In this document: one piece after another, positions 60,101 to 64,000 of the stretch
Numbering within the stretch: the first letter of the stretch is position 1
How the letters are laid out: each line of letters begins with the position of its first letter
Assembly (NCBI RefSeq): GCF_030548205.1
Contig: NZ_JAUORV010000002.1
Coordinates: 248,001-312,000 of the forward strand
Length of the DNA stretch: 64,000 nucleotides
From: Aliiglaciecola sp. 3_MG-2023
GTDB taxonomy: Bacteria > Pseudomonadota > Gammaproteobacteria > Enterobacterales > Alteromonadaceae
Direction: 5' to 3'
Translations under genes and position numbers: made by a program
The notes under the pieces: model-generated
Told to the model about the DNA's origin: nothing
Databases searched by the model: none
The model's input: only the letters and a program-made list of their open reading frames with translations

Positions 60101-60862
60101 GCGACACGAGACCTCAACATGGTGTTTAGCGTCAACATAGATCCGCAGAAAACGGATGACGTAAAACTCGAAGCCTTTGGTCTAAAAACCGATCTTCGCG
60201 GTACATTAGAATTGAAACAAACAAACCAAAAACTAACCGGTAACGGTAGCCTCAGTTTAATCAATGGTACTTATAAGGCCTACGGGCAAGACTTAGTGAT
60301 TCAAAAAGGTAATATTTTATTTTCAGGCCCTATGGACAATCCTCGTATAGACATAAAAGCCATACGTGATGAAACCCAAACTGAGGATAACGTTATTGCA
60401 GGTGTTAAAGTAACAGGCGCTGCCGAGCAACCTTCAGTGGAGATATTTTCTGAACCGACAATGGTACAAAGTGAAGCCTTATCTTATTTATTACTAGGTC
60501 GAAGCTTAAGTAGTGAAAGTCAGGCGTCTAATGATCAGGCGCTGGCTGCAGCCCTGCTAAGTCAGGGGCTTAAGAGCAGCGAAAACAAAGTAGATCAATT
60601 AGGTCGAAAACTCGGTATCGAAGACTTAGCCTTAGGTGCAAATAGCGACGATGACGGTACCCAGATTTCGCTATCAGGCAATATAGCACCTGGCGTGCAG
60701 TTAAGTTACGGTGTGAATGTGTTCGATTCGTCTACAGAAGTTGCTTTGCGTTATCAGATATTACCTAAACTCTTTTTGAAGGCGACCAGCGGAGTGGAGC
60801 AAGCTCTGGATGTGTACTACCAGTTCAGTTTAGGTTCTCAATCTAGTTCCGATGACGACTAA
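57116..60862 (+). CDS. tamB: Translocation and assembly module protein TamB
   Basis: A very large (1248 residues) AsmA-like inner-membrane-anchored protein that spans the periplasm as a beta-taco groove and works with TamA, probably carrying phospholipids between membranes. The N-terminal helix (about 9-28) is followed by long repetitive beta-strand sequence, and the C-terminal DUF490 domain has GTYKAYGQDLVIQKGNILFSGP, EALSYLLLGRSLS and LKATSGVEQALDVYYQFSLG. The ATG at 57116 overlapping the tamA stop is the natural start; the frame continuing upstream lies inside tamA and is not protein-like. Confidence 0.94.
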   Translation: MMWLKRTGKWITFILLFLIVLMVFLFTPWGASTIIAIANGTVDGLSIKHKSGGLLGTLELQKIEYQSATINIEATNFKTNIDWSCSMLLQACLSELYLDNATITLAQSEPSDSQDPVEKITLPMAVFAPNIQLNNVSIELENVADISWQSLIANLNMHDVLNIETLEIRQPKVHLVSNQTPEQPIDNQSTPIDIAKISNWQYQPIELPPLMIPIDLDAKNIEISSARLLQNDDLLFEFNNLTTGVTIDDSNLSVNKFELQHPLLHLQMELSLTEDYVLGFSGAAQTSADNPEQFRLQASVNGDLSALEFETQVTGDIEGTAKGSVTLGSPKLPLDVAINWQPFSLPLEQAMHVSSGSLRLSGDLENYQLELGTSLSASNIPDTQVHVKAQGNNQKIQLSKGQLNTLGGSISSTAEIILREQARWQSTTQVSQIQPALFWPDLEGNINATLQHNGVYGPETLQARLEKLTADGNWLGYPLNANGQASFDKNTGLEVPQLLLSSGDNTLTIKGKLDNKKTLEAAINLDGKALTQLYPDLLGNAGLDATISGTLTEPTIDYELSASQIEFQTMSLQRLASTGQIEWNKDKQFTIQTDLEQLIVNQQTINSIQFELIGDAEQHALITQVDSQAFQIDSKIEGHLEESKWTGRWTKGNFSSQWGKYSLEQQKPQLVVDWQNQHYQIDPHCWNDQEAELCVNQARFKDQIATFDVHGNQLELLQVVGQFVPQLRDISTDTQFYFTAKGKWLADALPVANIAGHFSPSSLSIKGLKKPVQMQALSFDMSVDGQQLKSHFNFQTESSGAIDLDLTINELEQQRSLQGQLTLTEILVKPYQELVPQLTELSGSVNGNLALTGDLKTPLLDGKLQLKNFNFAGESIPGRVSDWNQEMEFGGQSAKLKGDFKFGNGIGSSSGTLDWTDQLIGDFNLKGDTFELEYRDIVRTRFSPNLQINMTQNAINVSGNADVLYARIKVKDLPESAQSPSEDTIIINQPVEEKTATRDLNMVFSVNIDPQKTDDVKLEAFGLKTDLRGTLELKQTNQKLTGNGSLSLINGTYKAYGQDLVIQKGNILFSGPMDNPRIDIKAIRDETQTEDNVIAGVKVTGAAEQPSVEIFSEPTMVQSEALSYLLLGRSLSSESQASNDQALAAALLSQGLKSSENKVDQLGRKLGIEDLALGANSDDDGTQISLSGNIAPGVQLSYGVNVFDSSTEVALRYQILPKLFLKATSGVEQALDVYYQFSLGSQSSSDDD

Positions 60863-61031
60863 GTATATTGCGATAATCGGACTAGATTTTTTAGGCAGTT
60901 GTTAGAGTATTTGAGCTAAGTTCGTTAGCGTTAAATTTATTGATTTGGTAGTCTGAAGTAATTTTGTGCAAATCAATTAGAATACTAAACAATTTATAAA
61001 ACGATGATTTTAACCAGGATGTGGGAGCGAG

Positions 61032-61508
61032 CTATTCTGGGGCTTGAATTCCACCAACTTGAAGTAAGGGGGCGGCATCAATATCCTCAGCATTCATCAT
61101 TAAAGCCATTCGTTCCATAGTTGCAAGCATTTGCGATTGTTCCCATTCCTCCATGGCTTCAAAACGTGCGATAAAATGCTGCTGTAATAAGGTGGGAGAG
61201 CCTTTAATTGCCTCTTTTCCTTCCGCTGTGAGATGAATTTCCACTTTACGCTTGTCAATTGCAGAGCGCTCACGGATCACAAACCCTCGACTTTCCAGTC
61301 GATCAAGAATACTGGTGACAGTGGCTGAGCTTAAATTAATACTGTTTGCTATATCCTTTACCATCACCCCATCGCTGAAGGAAATATGCTGTAAGACAAT
61401 AAGTTGCGGAGCCGTTAAGCCTGTTTCTTTACTCAATTTTTTTGAATATAAGTCAATTGCGCGGATAACTTTACGCAGAGAAACTAAAAGGGATTCGTAT
61501 TTTTTCAT
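61032..61508 (-). CDS. MarR-family transcriptional regulator
   Basis: A 158-residue winged-helix repressor: LTAPQLIVLQHISFSDGVMVKDIANSINLSSATVTSILDRLESRGFVIRERSAIDKRKVEIHLT (given from about residue 31), with the DRLESRGFV(I)RER and DKRKVEIHLT wing typical of MarR. It is divergent from proBA. Its upstream region has a TTATTTG/CAAATAA dyad. The ligand and targets are unknown. Confidence 0.87.
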   Translation of the reverse strand: MKKYESLLVSLRKVIRAIDLYSKKLSKETGLTAPQLIVLQHISFSDGVMVKDIANSINLSSATVTSILDRLESRGFVIRERSAIDKRKVEIHLTAEGKEAIKGSPTLLQQHFIARFEAMEEWEQSQMLATMERMALMMNAEDIDAAPLLQVGGIQAPE

Positions 61509-61835
61509 AATGCTATTTACCTAATTATTTGCATTGAACTCTACCAAATAAAGCAGATAGCGCAATAAAAAAGCGTTTTAATATAATAATTTACAATTAA
61601 TTATATCGTCTCGAATGAATAAATATTCACTTCATATAAATATAAATTCACATACTGATGATTAGGGTAAATAGCTATCCATCAAGATCATTATATTAAC
61701 ATTTCCCATGGCTTGCCCAGATACCCCACCGTTGCTTATTTGAGCAAAAAAAGGGATAATATAGTTCGTACACTAATTAATTCAATACGATTAATTGGTT
61801 TGAATAATATTATTAATAGTAACTAAGCAGGAAAA
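61509..61835. other. Divergent regulatory gap between the MarR gene and proB
   Basis: 327 bp with no gene, very AT-rich. TTATTTG (61525-61531) and CAAATAA (61545-61551) form an inverted repeat just upstream of the MarR start. TTAATT elements occur near 61775-61795 around a TCAATACGA core. These are candidate operators. The proB ribosome site is AGCAGGAAAA. Confidence 0.45.
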
Positions 61836-62939
61836 ATGAATACGTTTAATTGGAAACGAATCGTAATTAAAGTGGGAAGCGCACTTATTGCTCCTAAAAA
61901 TCAAGGATGCAGTTCACACTTTCTATTGGGAATCGCACAATTTATTGTTAAATGTCGCGCTAAAGGAATTGAAGTAGTTTTGGTTTCTTCTGGTTCAGTG
62001 GCTGCAGGTCGTCACCTTTTTAAAGGTGAAACCGAGAACATTGCAATTAAAAAAGCAATGGCTGCAGCAGGACAAACTGAAATGATGGCGACATGGGACC
62101 GTTTGTTCGACTTTCCATCTGCACAAATTTTACTGACCCACGGCGACCTTCGGGATAGAGAGCGCTATGTGAGCATTCGAGAAACTATTTTTTCCTTACT
62201 CGAAAATGGCATCATTCCTATCATCAACGAAAACGATACAGTAACTACCGATAACTTGCGTGTAGGTGACAATGATAACCTCGCTGCAATGGTAGCAGGC
62301 GCTGCCGATGCTGATTCATTAATTATCTGTTCTGACATCGATGGTTTATATGACAAAAATCCACACACTCATGATGATGCGAAGCTTTTATCTTGGGTTT
62401 CTGTGATCGATGAAGATATTTACAACATGGCTGGAGGCGCTACCAGTGCCACGGGCACAGGCGGAATGCGCACCAAAATTGAAGCTGCGGAAAAAGCCGT
62501 TTCCCATGGAATAGACACATTCATCGTCAACGGGTTTACCGAAATAACCTTTAATATGCTGTTAGAAGGCAAAAATCCAGGTACTCACTTCCAACCTCAT
62601 GAAACACCGATGAAAGAACACGAACATTGGATGAAACATACTTCTAAAGAACAAGGTGTTGTAGTGGTTGACAACGATGTTGATATTTCTTCTCTTGACG
62701 ATGATGAAGCCTTAACCAGTGATGAAATCCTCGAAATTAAAGGTAGCTTTTCAGTTGGTGACACAGTACTTGTGCGCAAAGATGACGGCACTCGTTTAGC
62801 AAAAGCACGGTCAAACTACAGTAGCTGTCTGTTGACTTTTATTACTGAGCAGACTGATCAAGATTTTGCCAACGAATTTCAGCGTCAGACGGGCCCAATA
62901 ATATCTGACAAAAATATTGCACTACTGGAGAAACAATGA
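61836..62939 (+). CDS. proB: Glutamate 5-kinase ProB
   Basis: First enzyme of proline synthesis: ATP-dependent phosphorylation of glutamate. The 367-residue protein has an amino-acid kinase domain (about 6-250; IVIKVGSALIA, VSSGSVAAG, NENDTVT, DNDNLAAMVAGAADADSLIICSDIDGLYDKNPH in pieces, GTGGMRTKIEAA) and a C-terminal PUA domain (about 280-360). Its TGA overlaps the proA ATG, so the two are coupled. Proline feedback normally acts on this enzyme. Confidence 0.96.
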   Translation: MNTFNWKRIVIKVGSALIAPKNQGCSSHFLLGIAQFIVKCRAKGIEVVLVSSGSVAAGRHLFKGETENIAIKKAMAAAGQTEMMATWDRLFDFPSAQILLTHGDLRDRERYVSIRETIFSLLENGIIPIINENDTVTTDNLRVGDNDNLAAMVAGAADADSLIICSDIDGLYDKNPHTHDDAKLLSWVSVIDEDIYNMAGGATSATGTGGMRTKIEAAEKAVSHGIDTFIVNGFTEITFNMLLEGKNPGTHFQPHETPMKEHEHWMKHTSKEQGVVVVDNDVDISSLDDDEALTSDEILEIKGSFSVGDTVLVRKDDGTRLAKARSNYSSCLLTFITEQTDQDFANEFQRQTGPIISDKNIALLEKQ

Positions 62940-64000
62940 GTTTAATTAGAGACCTATCTCTACAGGCTGCAAAGGCAGCCAGAACATTAGCGGTATTAGA
63001 TACCGAAAAGAAAAACCATGTATTACGAGACATGGCTAAAGCCTTGAGAAATGGCGAACAACATATATTGAAAGCGAACCAAGTGGATTTAGATAATGCG
63101 AAACAAGCTGAATTATCTGATGCCATGATGGACCGACTCACTTTGAATACTCAGCGAATAGAAGATATGGCAGTGGGGATTGAAACCATTGTTGATTTGG
63201 CTGACCCTGTGGGTATCCAACGTGAATTAGGACAACGTCCAAACGGATTAGAAATTAGTAAAATGCGCGTCCCTCTTGGGGTTGTTTGCATGATTTACGA
63301 AGCTCGTCCAAATGTAACTGCAGACGCTGGGGCATTATGCTTTAAATCGGGCAATGCAGTTATATTAAGAGGTGGTAAAGAAGCCTTAGCCTCAAGTAAG
63401 GCAATTTCAGAAATACTGCAAAATGTACTGGTTGAGCATGGTTTACCCCCTGAACTCATTACGGTAGTTCCTAACCCTGATCGGAAATTGATGCAGGAAT
63501 TGTTAGAGCAACGTGACTTTATTGACGTGGTCATCCCTCGTGGTGGTGAAGGTCTGATCAATTACGTAACTGAAAACAGTAAAATCCCGGTTATTCAGCA
63601 TTTCAAAGGCGTTTGTCATTTGTACTTTGACGCTGACGCAGACTTTGAAACTGCAATTCAGTTATTGATAAACGGTAAAACTCAACGTACTGGCGTATGT
63701 AACGCAATAGAAGGTTTGATCATTCACCAAGACATTGCAGAGCAAATCCTGCCCATCGTAAGTGATGTTCTGCTGCGTCACTCGGTGACCATTAATGCCT
63801 GTGAGCGCTCTGCAAAGTATATCGACCGCTGCAATGTCATTGCAGATGAAGACTTTGGTGAGGAATACTTAGATCTGGAAATTGCGATAAAAACAGTAGA
63901 TAGCATGGATGATGCTATGGATCACATTGCTAGATTCGGCAGCAACCATACTGAAGTTATTTGTACCCAAAACGAAGTTTCAGCAAAACGCTTCCAGCGC
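62936..64000 (+). CDS. proA: Gamma-glutamyl phosphate reductase ProA, cut by the window end
   Basis: Second enzyme of proline synthesis, reducing gamma-glutamyl phosphate to the semialdehyde with NADPH. 355 codons are visible, with the family length near 417, so about the last 60 residues lie outside. Visible features: VPLGVVCMIYEARPNVTADAGALCFKSGNA (in pieces from about 118), ILRGGKEA, VIQHFKGVCH, and the catalytic C255 in QRTGVCNAIEG. The start overlaps proB by four bases (ATGA). Confidence 0.96.
   Translation, partial: MSLIRDLSLQAAKAARTLAVLDTEKKNHVLRDMAKALRNGEQHILKANQVDLDNAKQAELSDAMMDRLTLNTQRIEDMAVGIETIVDLADPVGIQRELGQRPNGLEISKMRVPLGVVCMIYEARPNVTADAGALCFKSGNAVILRGGKEALASSKAISEILQNVLVEHGLPPELITVVPNPDRKLMQELLEQRDFIDVVIPRGGEGLINYVTENSKIPVIQHFKGVCHLYFDADADFETAIQLLINGKTQRTGVCNAIEGLIIHQDIAEQILPIVSDVLLRHSVTINACERSAKYIDRCNVIADEDFGEEYLDLEIAIKTVDSMDDAMDHIARFGSNHTEVICTQNEVSAKRFQR

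Overview
The window comes from the chromosome of a marine gammaproteobacterium, most likely an Alteromonadales member close to Glaciecola, Paraglaciecola or Alteromonas. This rests on gene order and protein resemblance (rppH-ptsP with mutH alongside; ftsB-ispD-ispF-truD-surE-pcm-DUF368-nlpD-rpoS; an Alteromonas-type prolidase; fadBA; tamAB; proBA) and on a moderately AT-rich composition judged by eye. It is mostly core genome. No rRNA, tRNA, CRISPR array, prophage or intact insertion sequence was seen.

Layout. 1-2.5 kb: ptsP (cut by the window edge) and rppH, divergent from mutH. 2.5-9.3 kb: an acetolactate synthase/aldehyde dehydrogenase pair, an AraC-type regulator fused to seven membrane helices, and the conserved divergent pair ygiF/ygiM. 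9.5-13.3 kb: a type B PutA without the DNA-binding domain. 13.5-20.4 kb: a compact co-directional block for cell division (ftsB), isoprenoid synthesis (ispD, ispF), tRNA modification (truD), stationary-phase maintenance (surE, pcm), lipid-carrier recycling (DUF368/PopT), amidase activation (nlpD) and rpoS, closed by a strong terminator. 20.5-25.4 kb: gntK, tpx, an unknown membrane protein, a TetR regulator, an unknown anchored protein, efpL and folA. 25.7-28.8 kb: rplU-rpmA-obgE divergent from ispB. 28.9-35.9 kb: pepQ and slt divergent from fadBA.

36-38.8 kb is the most accessory-looking part: a secreted lipase, a small membrane protein/XRE regulator pair behind a perfect 15-bp-arm inverted repeat, and a non-coding stretch with several palindromes and four phased TGGGAC repeats that look like a relic transposon end, then a YitT-family protein. 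38.8-43.4 kb: an outer-membrane-like protein, a VOC protein and a class 3 aldehyde dehydrogenase, then purA and yjeT. 43.5-45.8 kb: two spondin-domain secreted paralogues and an OmpR-type response regulator with no kinase beside it. 45.9-50.8 kb: a membrane EAL phosphodiesterase with a degenerate GGDEF, and a three-gene RimK cluster (glutamate ligase, AstE-like metallopeptidase, retropepsin-like protease). 51-60.9 kb: an MscS channel, a DUF1439 protein, the zntB-mgtE metal transporters and tamA-tamB. 61-64 kb: a MarR regulator divergent from proB-proA; proA runs off the right edge.

The most interesting candidates for a little-described system are (i) the RimK/AstE-like/retropepsin cluster next to a c-di-GMP phosphodiesterase, possibly a writer/eraser set for polyglutamate tails; (ii) the spondin pair with an orphan response regulator and the phased repeats around it; and (iii) the membrane protein/XRE pair with its large operator and the neighbouring phased-repeat array. 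These are inferences from sequence and gene order only.
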